Both the position numbers and the translations under genes were made by a program. Shown here one piece after another: positions 1 through 8,561 of a stretch of 64,000 bases of DNA (the stretch's first letter is position 1; each line of letters opens with the position of its first letter). The notes below the pieces were generated by a model. It made no database searches. It was not told the origin of the DNA and was given only the letters and a program-made list of their open reading frames with translations. The stretch covers positions 1-64,000 of the forward strand of contig JACPIQ010000116.1 in the NCBI GenBank assembly GCA_016188005.1, in the 5' to 3' direction. The stretch comes from Candidatus Rokuibacteriota bacterium (GTDB lineage Bacteria > Methylomirabilota > Methylomirabilia > Rokubacteriales > CSP1-6).

Positions 1-213
1 GCCCCGGCGGTGGCCTGGACGGCCGCCGCCGAGGCGCGGCTCGGGCGCGTCCCGGCGGGCTTCATGCGGGAGCGGGCGCGCCAGGAAATCGAGCGGGCGG
101 CGCGCGCGGCGGGGCTCGACACCATCGAGCTCGGCAGCTGCGAGGAGTGGCTGGCCGCGATCCGCGCCACGATGTGCCAGGGGCGCGGCGGCCACCCGGA
201 GGCCGGGGCGTGA
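1..213 (+). CDS. C-terminal end of a PCP_red-domain protein (5' end outside window)
   Basis: Only the last 70 or so codons are in the window. The reading frame is open from base 1, so the gene starts upstream. The visible part reads as a protochlorophyllide-reductase C-terminal-type domain (PCP_red): an opening tryptophan with WTAAAEARLGRVP, then a helix rich in Arg/Glu (FMRERARQEIERAAR) and AAGLDTI. The same module ends the next protein and the one at 8136-8561. The stop overlaps the GTG start of the radical SAM gene (GTGA at 210-213), so the two are probably translationally coupled. The N-terminal function cannot be seen. Confidence 0.7.
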   Translation, partial: APAVAWTAAAEARLGRVPAGFMRERARQEIERAARAAGLDTIELGSCEEWLAAIRATMCQGRGGHPEAGA

Positions 214-1517
214 CGGCAGGCCCGGGGCGTGAGGCCGTGGGCCCCCGGGACGGTCCCACGGCCTACGCGGTATCGTGGAATCTCACTCGGCGCTGCAACC
301 TGCACTGCGACCACTGCTACATCTCGGCGGGCCCGGGGCCGCGCCCGCCGGACGAGCTGTCCACGGCCGAGTGCCGGCGGGTGATGGACGAGATCGCCGA
401 GGTCAACCCGGACATCTTCCTGATCCTGACTGGCGGTGAGCCGTTGCTGCGACCGGACCTGCCGGAGATCGCCTCGGCGGCCCGGGCCCGCGGCTTCACG
501 GTGGTCGTGGGCACCAACGGGGTGCTGCTGCGGGAGCGGCAGGCGCAGAGCCTCCACGCGGCCGGCGTCCAGGGGGTGAGCCTGTCCCTGGACTCGACGG
601 TGCCCGCTCGGCACGACGCCTTCCGTCGGCGTCCCGGGTCCTGGCAGGGCGCCGTGCGTGCCACCGAGATCTGCCGCGCCGAGGGGCTCGACTTCTCGCT
701 CCACATGTCGGTGACCGAGTGGAATGCCCGGGAGATCCCGGCCATGATCGAGCTGGCGGGCGAGCTCGGGGCGACCGTGCTCAACCTCTTCTTCCTCGTC
801 CGCTGCGGGCGGGGGGAAGGGCTCACCGACATCCCGGCGGCGCAGTACGAGGCGATCCTCACCGACCTCGTGGAGATGGAGCGGGCGGGTGGCCGCCCGG
901 GCGGCCTGCAGGTGCGCACCAAGTGTGCGCCGCAGTACCGGCGCCTCGTCTGGCAGCGGGACAAGGCCTCGCCGCTCCTCGCGGCCTATGCCGAGGGGGC
1001 CTGCCCCGCGGGCAAGCACTACTGCCGCATCACTCCGGAGGGCGATGTGACGCCCTCGCCATACATGCCGCTCTCGGTCGGCAACCTCCGGGAGGGCTCC
1101 TTCGCCGATCTGTGGCGCTCGGCGCCGGTCTTTCAGGCGCTCCGGACGGCACCGCTCCGGGGACGATGCGGAGCGTGCGAGTTCTCGAAGATCTGCGGCG
1201 GCTGCCGCTGCCGCGCGTATGCGGCCTCCGGCGACTATCTGGCCGAGGATCCGGCCTGCGCCTACGAGCCCGGTACCTACGGGGGCGTGCCCGCCGAGGT
1301 GCCTGCCGCCTTCACCTTCGGGCTCGAGGTGTCGCGGGAGCTTGCCTGGAGCGAGGCCGCGACCGCCAGGCTCGAGGCCATCCCCGGCTTCGCCCGCGGG
1401 ATGGTGGTGCAGGCCGTGGAGGCCCACGCCCGGGCCGCGGGGCATTCCGTCGTCACCCCCGAGATGATGGCGGAGGTCCGCCGGCACTGGGGCGGGCGCT
1501 TCGCCCAGCGATCGTAG
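210..1517 (+). CDS. Radical SAM/SPASM protein with C-terminal PCP_red domain
   Basis: Likely radical SAM enzyme of the haem-maturation or peptide-modification type. CNLHCDHC (C29, C33, C36) is the [4Fe-4S]/SAM motif, followed by the LTGGEPLL segment. A cysteine-rich SPASM region late in the protein (CGACEFSKICGGCRC) should bind auxiliary clusters. The last ~60 residues (LAWSEAATARLEAIPGFARG onward) repeat the PCP_red-like module of the preceding protein. GTG at 210 is chosen as start because it overlaps the upstream stop. A longer frame reaches 147 but would lie inside the previous gene. It precedes a bd-type oxidase-like subunit and cytochromes, so a role in haem or cofactor assembly for that complex is plausible. 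Similarity to NirJ/AhbD-type haem enzymes is a family-level guess; the substrate is unknown. Confidence 0.8.
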   Translation: MTAGPGREAVGPRDGPTAYAVSWNLTRRCNLHCDHCYISAGPGPRPPDELSTAECRRVMDEIAEVNPDIFLILTGGEPLLRPDLPEIASAARARGFTVVVGTNGVLLRERQAQSLHAAGVQGVSLSLDSTVPARHDAFRRRPGSWQGAVRATEICRAEGLDFSLHMSVTEWNAREIPAMIELAGELGATVLNLFFLVRCGRGEGLTDIPAAQYEAILTDLVEMERAGGRPGGLQVRTKCAPQYRRLVWQRDKASPLLAAYAEGACPAGKHYCRITPEGDVTPSPYMPLSVGNLREGSFADLWRSAPVFQALRTAPLRGRCGACEFSKICGGCRCRAYAASGDYLAEDPACAYEPGTYGGVPAEVPAAFTFGLEVSRELAWSEAATARLEAIPGFARGMVVQAVEAHARAAGHSVVTPEMMAEVRRHWGGRFAQRS

Positions 1518-1547
1518 CCCGTGATCAGCCGAGAGGAGACGGCCCGA

Positions 1548-3356
1548 ATGCGTGTGCACGGTGAGGAGGGCGGCCTGGCGCGCCAGCCGGCCGAGAGCTG
1601 GCGCCTGTACGCCTGGGCGGTGCTGGGGGGCTCGGTGCTGAGCCTCTGCCTGCTGGCGCTCCCGGCCCTGGCGCAGGAGGTGGGGAAGGCCGTGGAGTAC
1701 CGCGCCGTGCCCCTCGTCGGCTCGCGGCTGGCGGTCTGGGCCGTGGCCCAGATCCATCTCAACTTCGCCGCCTTCATCCTCGGCGTGCCCATTTTCGCCG
1801 TCATCATCGAGATCATGGGGTGGGGGACAGGCGAGCAGCGCTACGACTGGCTCGCTCACGAGCTGGTCAAGCTCACCTTCGCCGCCTTCTCGACCACCGC
1901 CCTCCTGGGGGCAGCCCTCCTCTTTCTCCTCATCGGGTACTACCCGAAGGTCTGGACCTACCTGACGGGGATCTTCTTCCCGACCTACTGGGTCTACGTG
2001 CTCCTCTTCTTCCTCGAGACCTTCACCGTCTATCTCTGGTACTACGGCTGGGACTGGCTGTCGGGGCCGCGGAAGGCGATTCACGTGGCCCTCGGGGTCC
2101 TCTCGAACCTCTTCGGCACGGCGATCCTCGTCGTGGCCAACTCCTGGGTGACCTTCATGATCTCCCCGGGCGGCGTGGACGAGTCCGGCGCCCTCAAGAG
2201 CTTCTGGGGGGCCGTGAACAACTTCACCTGGATGCCCATCAACATCCACCGGCTCATCGCCAACATCGTGTTCGGGGGCACCATCTGCGCGGCCTATGCG
2301 GCCGTCCGGTTCCTGTCCGCCAAGAGCGACGAGGAGCGGGCGCGCTACGACTGGATGGGGTACATCGGCAACTTCGTGGCGCTGGCGGCCTTCATCGTGC
2401 TCCCCTTCGCGGGGTACTACCTGGGGCGCGAGATCTACGCCTACAACCAGACCATGGGCATCACCATGATGGGCGGCTTCATGTCCTGGCTCTGGATCAT
2501 CCAGGCGATTCTCATCGGGATCCTCTTCATCGGCTCCAACTACTATCTCTGGCTCGGCATGGAGCGCATTCCGGGCTCCGAGCGCTACCGCAAGTACGTG
2601 CCGTATCTGCTCATGGTCCTGGCCGCCGGTTTCATGGTCTGGGCCACGCCCCGGAGCCTCATCCTCACGCTCGGGGAGGCGCGGGCCATGGGCGGCACCC
2701 ACCACCCGATCCTGGGGCTCCTCGGCGTGATGTCGGCGAAGAATACGGCCGTGAACCTGATGATCCTGACGACCTTCCTGTCATTCGTCTTCTACCGCCG
2801 GGCGAACAAGGTCTCCCAGCGGTCCTGGGCCGGGCTCGGCATGGCAGTGCAGTGGGTGGCGATCGGGGTGGCGGCGGGGCTCGTCACCTTCTACGGGGTG
2901 TACGGCTACTTCGTCGAGTCCATCGTCCGGATCGGCTTTTCGGTGTACCAGGTGGCGGCCGTGCTCGGGGCCATCGTCGTGATCATGGCCATCGACATCC
3001 CCATGTTCCGGGGGGCGCGGACGACAGGGGAGATCCGGTGGGGCAGCATCGCGCCCCGGTCGCAGTATGTGTTGATCCTGCTGGCGGTGACCTTCACCTG
3101 GCTGATGGGGCTGATGGGCTTTGCCCGCTCCGGGATCCGCCAGCACTGGCATGTCTACGGCGTGCTCCGTGACACCTCAGCGGAGGCGGTGACGCCGGCG
3201 CTGGGCTACGCCTCGACCGTGATCACGGGGGTCACCATCGTGTTCTTCGCGCTGGTGATGTTCATCTTCTGGCTGGGAGGGCTTGGCGACAAGGGCAAGG
3301 CGGCGGCCCACGCGGCGCCGGCCATGGCCGGCGGTTCGGCTCGGGAGGCCCGGTGA
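1548..3356 (+). CDS. Cytochrome bd-like oxidase subunit I (CydA superfamily)
   Basis: Polytopic membrane protein of about 602 aa with many long hydrophobic segments. Features fit the CydA fold: His in AQIHLNF (about residue 70, haem b595-like ligand), Glu in FFLETF (about 157, equivalent to E. coli Glu107), His in NIHRL (about 234), and IRQHW near 531 in place of the usual GRQPW. The glutamate eight residues before the conserved one (E. coli Glu99) appears to be valine. There is no CydB-like gene next to it. The following genes encode c-type cytochromes, which suggests a c-fed or c-linked bd-family complex rather than a classic quinol oxidase. ATG 1548 is preferred over GTG 1521 because AGGAG at 1534-1538 is well spaced. 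Its stop overlaps the next start (TGATG). Confidence 0.75.
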   Translation: MRVHGEEGGLARQPAESWRLYAWAVLGGSVLSLCLLALPALAQEVGKAVEYRAVPLVGSRLAVWAVAQIHLNFAAFILGVPIFAVIIEIMGWGTGEQRYDWLAHELVKLTFAAFSTTALLGAALLFLLIGYYPKVWTYLTGIFFPTYWVYVLLFFLETFTVYLWYYGWDWLSGPRKAIHVALGVLSNLFGTAILVVANSWVTFMISPGGVDESGALKSFWGAVNNFTWMPINIHRLIANIVFGGTICAAYAAVRFLSAKSDEERARYDWMGYIGNFVALAAFIVLPFAGYYLGREIYAYNQTMGITMMGGFMSWLWIIQAILIGILFIGSNYYLWLGMERIPGSERYRKYVPYLLMVLAAGFMVWATPRSLILTLGEARAMGGTHHPILGLLGVMSAKNTAVNLMILTTFLSFVFYRRANKVSQRSWAGLGMAVQWVAIGVAAGLVTFYGVYGYFVESIVRIGFSVYQVAAVLGAIVVIMAIDIPMFRGARTTGEIRWGSIAPRSQYVLILLAVTFTWLMGLMGFARSGIRQHWHVYGVLRDTSAEAVTPALGYASTVITGVTIVFFALVMFIFWLGGLGDKGKAAAHAAPAMAGGSAREAR

Positions 3357-4186
3357 TGCAGCTGCCGGTGCCGGTGAAGGTCGGCGTGTTCGCGCTCGCG
3401 GTGATGGGGGCCTACACCTACTATGCGAACTCCATCCCGCAGATCCAGTCCAAGCCCCCGGAGGAGCTGTCCCTGGAGGGGGGAAAGGTCACCCCACAGC
3501 AGCTGGTCACGGCCGGAGAGAAGCTCTTCAAGGAGAAGGGCACCTGCGAGATCTGCCACAAGATCGGCCAGAAGGGGACGCGGGCGCCGGACCTGGCCGG
3601 CGTGGGCGCTGCCGCGGCCAAGCGGCGTTCCGGCGTGAGCGCGAAGGGCTATCTGGTGGAGTCGCTGCTGGATCCCGGCGCCTTCCTCGTGGAGGGGTAC
3701 CCGAATATCATGCCGAAAGTCGACCGGCCACCCATCGGGCTCAACCGCTCGGAGTTGTGGGCGCTGACGGCCTTTCTGCAGTCCCAGGGGGGGACGGTGG
3801 ACGTGACGCTGGACGACATCCCGAAGACGGCGGGGGCCCAGGCCTCAGGCGGCGGGGCGCCGGCGGCGGCACTGACGCTGCCGGGCGATGCCAAGGCGGG
3901 GCAGGCGGTGTTTGCGGGCAAGGGCGCCTGCATTGCCTGCCACAAGGCCGGCGCCCTCGGGGCCTCGCCCGTGGGCCCCGACCTGACTCAGCTCGCGCGG
4001 ATCCAGACGCCCGAGTACATCATGGGCAAGATCCTGAACCCGGCCGGCATGGGGACGGTGGCCGGATATCCGCCCGGGGTCATGCCATCGACCTTTGGCC
4101 AGACGCTCACGGCCCGCGAGTACCTCGACCTGGTCTCGTTCCTCCTCACCCTCAAGGGTGACGGGGCCGCGACGGCGAAGAGATAG
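3356..4186 (+). CDS. Membrane-anchored dihaem cytochrome c
   Basis: 276-aa protein with an N-terminal hydrophobic segment (VKVGVFALAVMGAYTYYA) acting as uncleaved anchor or signal. Two class I cytochrome c domains follow, with CEICH at about residue 64 and CIACH at about 192. Downstream methionines (MPKVDRPP, GVMPSTFG) are likely axial ligands. The linker is rich in Ala and Gly. It sits directly behind the bd-like subunit (TGATG overlap) and 4 nt before the trihaem fusion gene, so it probably delivers electrons to, or takes them from, that complex on the periplasmic side. GTG 3353 is an alternative start. Confidence 0.85.
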   Translation: MQLPVPVKVGVFALAVMGAYTYYANSIPQIQSKPPEELSLEGGKVTPQQLVTAGEKLFKEKGTCEICHKIGQKGTRAPDLAGVGAAAAKRRSGVSAKGYLVESLLDPGAFLVEGYPNIMPKVDRPPIGLNRSELWALTAFLQSQGGTVDVTLDDIPKTAGAQASGGGAPAAALTLPGDAKAGQAVFAGKGACIACHKAGALGASPVGPDLTQLARIQTPEYIMGKILNPAGMGTVAGYPPGVMPSTFGQTLTAREYLDLVSFLLTLKGDGAATAKR

Positions 4187-4190
4187 GCGC

Positions 4191-6446
4191 ATGGGCCTCT
4201 TCCGCTCGAGGCTGTTCCAGTCGGTGCTGGTCCTCGTCGTGACCTTCGCCGTGTTCCGGTTCGCCATCCGGCCACCGGCGCCCTGGAGCGTGATCACCCT
4301 GTACATGGGCGTCGTCCTCCTGGCGCTCCTGGTCTACGTCTCCTCCGACGGGGACTCCTGGCGGGCCTTCGTGGCGCCGCTGCGCGCCCTGCTGGTGGAC
4401 GACTCTCTGATGCCGATCCGCGTGGTGGCCATGATCGTGCTGCCGCTCGGGCTCGGCTACTACGCCTACAGCCAGGCGGCGGCCACCGTGGAGGCCCCGC
4501 CCGAGCTGCGGGCCGTGCACCCCGCGCCGCCGGCGTCGATCTCGTTCCGCGGCAAGCCGCTGGACATCCAGGGGCTCGACAACCCGCTCCGGAAGGACGC
4601 GGCCGGCCTCAAGCAGCACGCGGCCGAAGGGGGGAGCATCTACATCAAGAACTGCATGTACTGCCACGGCGACAATCTGGACGGCGCCGGCCCCTTCGCG
4701 CACGCCTTCAACCCGCCGCCGGCCAACTTCCAGGACCCCGGGACCATAGCGATGCTGCAGGAGGCCTACCTCTTCTGGCGCATCGCCAAGGGCGGCCCGG
4801 GGCTGCCGAAGGAGTCCACGCCCTGGAACTCCGTCATGCCGGCCTGGGAGGACCGGCTCAGCGCGGAGGAGATCTGGAAGGTCATCGTGTATCTCTACGA
4901 CGCCACGGGGTATCAGCCGCGGCGCTGGGAGGAGGGCGGCGAGCCCAAGCACTCGCGGCTCGCGGTTCCCGTGAAGCTCGCGGGGCTTCCCGGGATGGGC
5001 CTGCTGACCCCGCGGGCAGTCGAGGCCCAGCAGGTGGGCGATCCGGCCCAGGGCAAGGCCGTGTATGAGAAGAAGTGCCTGCTCTGCCACGGGGAGAAGG
5101 GCGACGGCGCCGGACCCGGCGCGCCGCTGCTCGAGCCGCGGCCGCGCGACTTCACCAAGGGCAAGTTCAAGATCCGCACGAGCGCCTCGGGGCAGGTCCC
5201 CACCGACGCCGATCTCTTCCGCATCATCACGGAGGGCATGCCGGGAACCACCATGCCCGGCTGGAAGGGGCTGTCGGAGAAGGACCGCTGGAGCCTGGTC
5301 GCCTACCTCAAGACCTTTGCGCCCGAGGCCTTCAAGGAGGCGCCGAAGCGGGCCGTGCTGCCGAAGGAGGTGGCCGCATCGAAGGAGTCGCTGGCCCGGG
5401 GCAAGGAGATGTTCGAGGCCATCGAGTGCCACAAGTGCCACGGGGCCGGCGGGCGGGGCGATGGGCCCTCGGCCGCGGAGCTGCGGGATGATTGGAAGCA
5501 CCCGGTGCGGCCCGCCAACCTGACGAAGCCGTGGAACTTCCGCGGTGGCAGCAGCACGAAGGAGATCGCCACGCGGCTGGCCACCGGGCTCATGGGCACG
5601 CCGATGCCGACCTTCATCGACAGCGTGGAGAAACCCGAGGACATCTGGCATGTGGCCAATTACGTGAAGGCGCTCGGGACGGACAAGCCGGCCTTCGCCA
5701 CGATGCTGACAGTCCGGGCCGTCGCGGGCCCGATCCCGGACGACCCGGCGGCCGCCTTCTGGAGGCAGCAGCCGGCGGCGGTCTTCCCGCTGGCGGGGCA
5801 AGTGATCGTGGAGCCGCGCAACGTCAATCCCTCCATCGACACGGTCACGGTGCGCGCCGTCTACACCGGCACCGAGATCGCCTTCCACCTCAGCTGGGAC
5901 GATCCGACGAAGTCCATGCCCGATGCCACGGCCAAGACCTTCGCCGACCAGATCGCGCTGCAGCTGGCGGCCCGGCCCGCCGAGGGCAGCGAGCGCCCCT
6001 ACGTGCTCATGGGCGACGGATCGAGCCCCGTCTACCTGCTCCGCTGGGCGTCGGACGCCGGCGTGGGGGAGGCCAGTGCCTCGGGACTCGGCACGCTCGC
6101 TCCGCAGACGGGTCAGGCCGTCCAGGCCACGGGCGGGGCGGTCTTTGCCGACGGCCAGTACCGGCTGGTGATCAAGCGGCCGCGCGTCACCAAGGATCCC
6201 GGGGATCCCGCGTTCCCGGTCGGGCGGTTCCTCTCCGTGGCGGTCATGGCCTGGGACGGCGGGGCCGGAGAAACGGAGAGCAAGCTGTCGTTCTCGTCGT
6301 GGTATTACCTCCGCCTGGAGGAGCCAGGCTCAACCACCCCCTACCTCATCCCCCCGCTGGTGGTCCTCGTCGCCGCCGCGCTGGAGCTGCTCGTGGTCCG
6401 GCGCGCGCGGGGGCGGGCTTCCGCGGAGCCAAGGAGACCCAACTGA
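4191..6446 (+). CDS. Trihaem cytochrome c fused to ethylbenzene-dehydrogenase-type haem domain
   Basis: 751-aa membrane-bound multidomain protein. Two N-terminal hydrophobic segments are followed by three cytochrome c domains: CMYCH (~155), CLLCH (~296) and CHKCH (~413). Residues from about 510 to 715 resemble the EB_dh/cytochrome b558-566 subunit A family, a b-type haem-binding fold seen in DMSO-reductase-family gamma subunits and archaeal cytochromes. A C-terminal transmembrane helix (YLIPPLVVLVAAALELLVV) follows. The combination would form a periplasmic electron wire attached to the bd-like complex. The start is ATG 4191, just after the upstream stop; the frame is open further upstream but that part overlaps the dihaem gene. 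The stop overlaps the next start (ATGA at 6446). Confidence 0.8.
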   Translation: MGLFRSRLFQSVLVLVVTFAVFRFAIRPPAPWSVITLYMGVVLLALLVYVSSDGDSWRAFVAPLRALLVDDSLMPIRVVAMIVLPLGLGYYAYSQAAATVEAPPELRAVHPAPPASISFRGKPLDIQGLDNPLRKDAAGLKQHAAEGGSIYIKNCMYCHGDNLDGAGPFAHAFNPPPANFQDPGTIAMLQEAYLFWRIAKGGPGLPKESTPWNSVMPAWEDRLSAEEIWKVIVYLYDATGYQPRRWEEGGEPKHSRLAVPVKLAGLPGMGLLTPRAVEAQQVGDPAQGKAVYEKKCLLCHGEKGDGAGPGAPLLEPRPRDFTKGKFKIRTSASGQVPTDADLFRIITEGMPGTTMPGWKGLSEKDRWSLVAYLKTFAPEAFKEAPKRAVLPKEVAASKESLARGKEMFEAIECHKCHGAGGRGDGPSAAELRDDWKHPVRPANLTKPWNFRGGSSTKEIATRLATGLMGTPMPTFIDSVEKPEDIWHVANYVKALGTDKPAFATMLTVRAVAGPIPDDPAAAFWRQQPAAVFPLAGQVIVEPRNVNPSIDTVTVRAVYTGTEIAFHLSWDDPTKSMPDATAKTFADQIALQLAARPAEGSERPYVLMGDGSSPVYLLRWASDAGVGEASASGLGTLAPQTGQAVQATGGAVFADGQYRLVIKRPRVTKDPGDPAFPVGRFLSVAVMAWDGGAGETESKLSFSSWYYLRLEEPGSTTPYLIPPLVVLVAAALELLVVRRARGRASAEPRRPN

Positions 6447-7153
6447 TGCGTCATTGGACAGCTGTGCTATGCGCGTTCGGCCTGGCCGCCGCCCTGGTCT
6501 GGGCCGGCTCGACCCCCGTCACCGCCCAGGGGGCGGGCTCCATCGTGGGCGAGGTGAAGTTCTCGGGGACCCCGCCAGCCGCCAAGAACCTCAAGGTCGA
6601 CAAGGACTCCGAGGTGTGCGGCAGCGACAAGCCGAGCGAGGAGCTCGTGGTGGGCGCCAGCAAGGGGATCAAGAACGCCGTGGTGTCGCTGGCCGGCGCC
6701 AAGGGCCCGGCGCCCAAGCCCGCTCAGAAGCCGGCGCTGGACCAGAAGAAGTGCCACTTCGCCCCGCACGTCCTGGTGGTCCCGGCGGGGGCCGAGGTGG
6801 ACATCCTCAACTCCGACGGCATCCTGCACAACCTCCACACCTTCTCCGCGGCCAACTCCGCGATCAACAAGGCCCAGCCCAAGTTCAAGAAGGTGATGAC
6901 CGAGAAGTTCGACAAGCCCGAGGTCATCAAGGTACAGTGCGACGTGCACAGCTGGATGTCGGCCTGGATCGTCGTGGCCGACCACCCCTACTACAGCGTC
7001 ACCGACGAGGGCGGCACCTTCAAGCTCGACAACGTGCCCCCCGGCAAGCACAAGGTGGAGGTCTGGCACGAGAGTCTGGGCAAGCTGAGCCGGGAGGTCG
7101 AGGTCAAGGCCGGCGCCCCCACGAAGGTCACCTTCGAGCTGAGCAAGAAGTAG
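6446..7153 (+). CDS. Exported cupredoxin-like blue copper protein
   Basis: 235 aa with a signal peptide (AVLCAFGLAAALVWAG then TPVTAQG). The central domain shows a plastocyanin-like copper site: His128 (HNLHTF), then Cys165, His168 and Met171 in QCDVHSWM. The tail (FKLDNVPPGKHKVEVWHE) resembles carboxypeptidase-regulatory or carbohydrate-binding beta-sandwich repeats, a combination known from methylamine-utilisation-type plastocyanins. It probably shuttles electrons in the periplasm for the neighbouring haem complex. ATG overlaps the previous stop by one base, indicating co-translation. A 36-nt gap-spanning inverted repeat lies just downstream. Confidence 0.8.
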   Translation: MRHWTAVLCAFGLAAALVWAGSTPVTAQGAGSIVGEVKFSGTPPAAKNLKVDKDSEVCGSDKPSEELVVGASKGIKNAVVSLAGAKGPAPKPAQKPALDQKKCHFAPHVLVVPAGAEVDILNSDGILHNLHTFSAANSAINKAQPKFKKVMTEKFDKPEVIKVQCDVHSWMSAWIVVADHPYYSVTDEGGTFKLDNVPPGKHKVEVWHESLGKLSREVEVKAGAPTKVTFELSKK

Positions 7154-7155
7154 CC

Positions 7156-7191
7156 GGCGCCCGAGGAGCGGCGCACACTCTCACGGGCGCC
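7156..7191 (+). terminator. Inverted repeat after the cupredoxin gene (possible attenuator)
   Basis: GGCGCCCG at 7156-7163 is exactly complementary to CGGGCGCC at 7184-7191, with a 20-nt loop, starting 3 nt after the stop codon. There is no T-tract, so this may be an RNA-stabilising or attenuating hairpin rather than a true terminator. It is the only break over 10 nt between genes in the cluster from 1 to 8561 apart from the 30-nt gap before 1548. Confidence 0.35.
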
Positions 7192-7242
7192 TGTGTTGCC
7201 GTGAGCGGTGTGCCGCTTCTCGGGCATCATGCGGAGGATCCC

Positions 7243-8139
7243 ATGCTCAAACGGTATCGCGACATCGCGGGAGACGGCGGCTCCAATATCGTGGGACAGG
7301 TGGAGGCGCTCACCGGCCGGGTGCGGGCCCGGATGGCCCGGGTCCGCCGACGGCTGGCCGTCACCAGCGGAAAGGGTGGTGTGGGCAAGAGCATGCTCAC
7401 CACCAATCTGGCGATCCTGCTGGCGGCTGATGGATGGCGGGTCGGCGTGCTCGACGCCGACCTCAACGGCCCCTGTCTCGCGCGCATGCTCGGGATCCGT
7501 GGCCCGGCCCTCCGCCTCTCGCCCGAGGGCCTCCACCCCGCCGAAGGGCCGCTCGGCATCAAGGTGCTCTCCATGGATCTCCTCCTTCGTGAGGGGCCCG
7601 TGCCGCTCGTCTGGGAAGCTCCGACCCAGGACCACAGCTTCGTCTGGCGTGACACCATGGAAGCGACCGCGCTTCGGGAGCTGCTGGCCGACACGGTCTG
7701 GGGAGATCTCGACGTGCTCCTGCTCGACCTGCCACCGGGGGCGCCGAGGTTGCCGGCCCTTGCCGGACTCCTCGCCGACCTCGACGGAGCCCTGGTGGTC
7801 ACCATTCCGTCGGAGGTGTCCCGGCTCGTCGTCGAGCGGGCCGTGGAGCTGGCGCGAGCCCATGCCGTGAGACTGCTCGGGCTCGTGGAGAACATGGCGG
7901 GCCACCTCTGCCCGCACTGTGGCGCCGTCGGGGATCTCTTCGTCCGCGATGACGGCCCACTCGAGGTTCCCGGCCTTCCGACCCTGGCCAGGATCCCCTT
8001 CGACCCACGAATCGCCCACTGCGCGGACCGCGGACGCCCGTACGCCGTGGAGCATGCCGACACCGCGGCGGGCCTGGCCTTGCGCGCGCTGGCCACCCAG
8101 GTGCGGACGCTGCTCTCTCCGGCGGAGGCGGCCCGGTGA
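7243..8139 (+). CDS. Mrp/NBP35-family P-loop ATPase (Fe-S carrier-like)
   Basis: 298 aa. A deviant Walker A motif (SGKGGVGKS, about residues 43-51) is followed by LDADLNGP, DVLLLDLPPGAP and the CPHC pair near residue 223, all typical of the ApbC/Mrp/NBP35 group that carries and transfers iron-sulphur clusters. A role in supplying clusters to the radical SAM or PCP_red proteins of this cluster is an inference from location. ATG 7243 is chosen because GGAGG (7233-7237) lies 5 nt upstream; the open frame extending back to 6454 is antisense-free but overlaps the cupredoxin gene in another frame. The stop overlaps the next start as GTGA. Confidence 0.85.
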   Translation: MLKRYRDIAGDGGSNIVGQVEALTGRVRARMARVRRRLAVTSGKGGVGKSMLTTNLAILLAADGWRVGVLDADLNGPCLARMLGIRGPALRLSPEGLHPAEGPLGIKVLSMDLLLREGPVPLVWEAPTQDHSFVWRDTMEATALRELLADTVWGDLDVLLLDLPPGAPRLPALAGLLADLDGALVVTIPSEVSRLVVERAVELARAHAVRLLGLVENMAGHLCPHCGAVGDLFVRDDGPLEVPGLPTLARIPFDPRIAHCADRGRPYAVEHADTAAGLALRALATQVRTLLSPAEAAR

Positions 8140-8561
8140 AGCTTCTCTGCGTCGCATGCAACGAGCCCATGCAGGTCAGTTCGGTAGAGGGCCCCGAGGA
8201 GGGATCCGTCAGCGTCAGCTTCGGATGTGCGACCTGCGGCCAGCGAGTCGCCCTGCTCACCAATCCCCTGGAGACCCAGCTCGTCCGGTCCCTCGGAGTG
8301 AAGATCGGAGGACAGAGCGTGGGTCACGAGCCGCTCGAGGTGGTCCGGGCGAGCCTGGCGCCGCAGAGCCAGGGCGCGCTCCACGCCGCGGAAGGGGAGG
8401 CCGTGGTCTGGACCGAGGAGGCCAACGCGCGCCTCCAGCGCCTGCCGCCGATGGCCCGGCCCATGGCGCGCACGGCCATCGCCCGGTACGCGCGGGAGCA
8501 CGGCGTCACGACGGTGACCCCAGAGCTGATGGACGAGTACCGGGCGCATGCTGGTTTCTGA
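8136..8561 (+). CDS. Zinc-ribbon protein with C-terminal PCP_red domain
   Basis: 141 aa. Two CxxC pairs at the N terminus (CVAC and CATC) should form a zinc ribbon or bind a cluster. The C-terminal half starts at VWTEEANARLQRLPPMAR and carries the same PCP_red-type pattern as the ends of the proteins at 1-213 and 210-1517 (Trp, RLxxxP, then Arg-rich helix and HGVTTVTPE). No enzymatic motif is visible. It is translationally coupled (GTGA) to the Mrp-type ATPase, suggesting a partner or substrate of cluster delivery. The function is unknown. Confidence 0.7.
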   Translation: MKLLCVACNEPMQVSSVEGPEEGSVSVSFGCATCGQRVALLTNPLETQLVRSLGVKIGGQSVGHEPLEVVRASLAPQSQGALHAAEGEAVVWTEEANARLQRLPPMARPMARTAIARYAREHGVTTVTPELMDEYRAHAGF

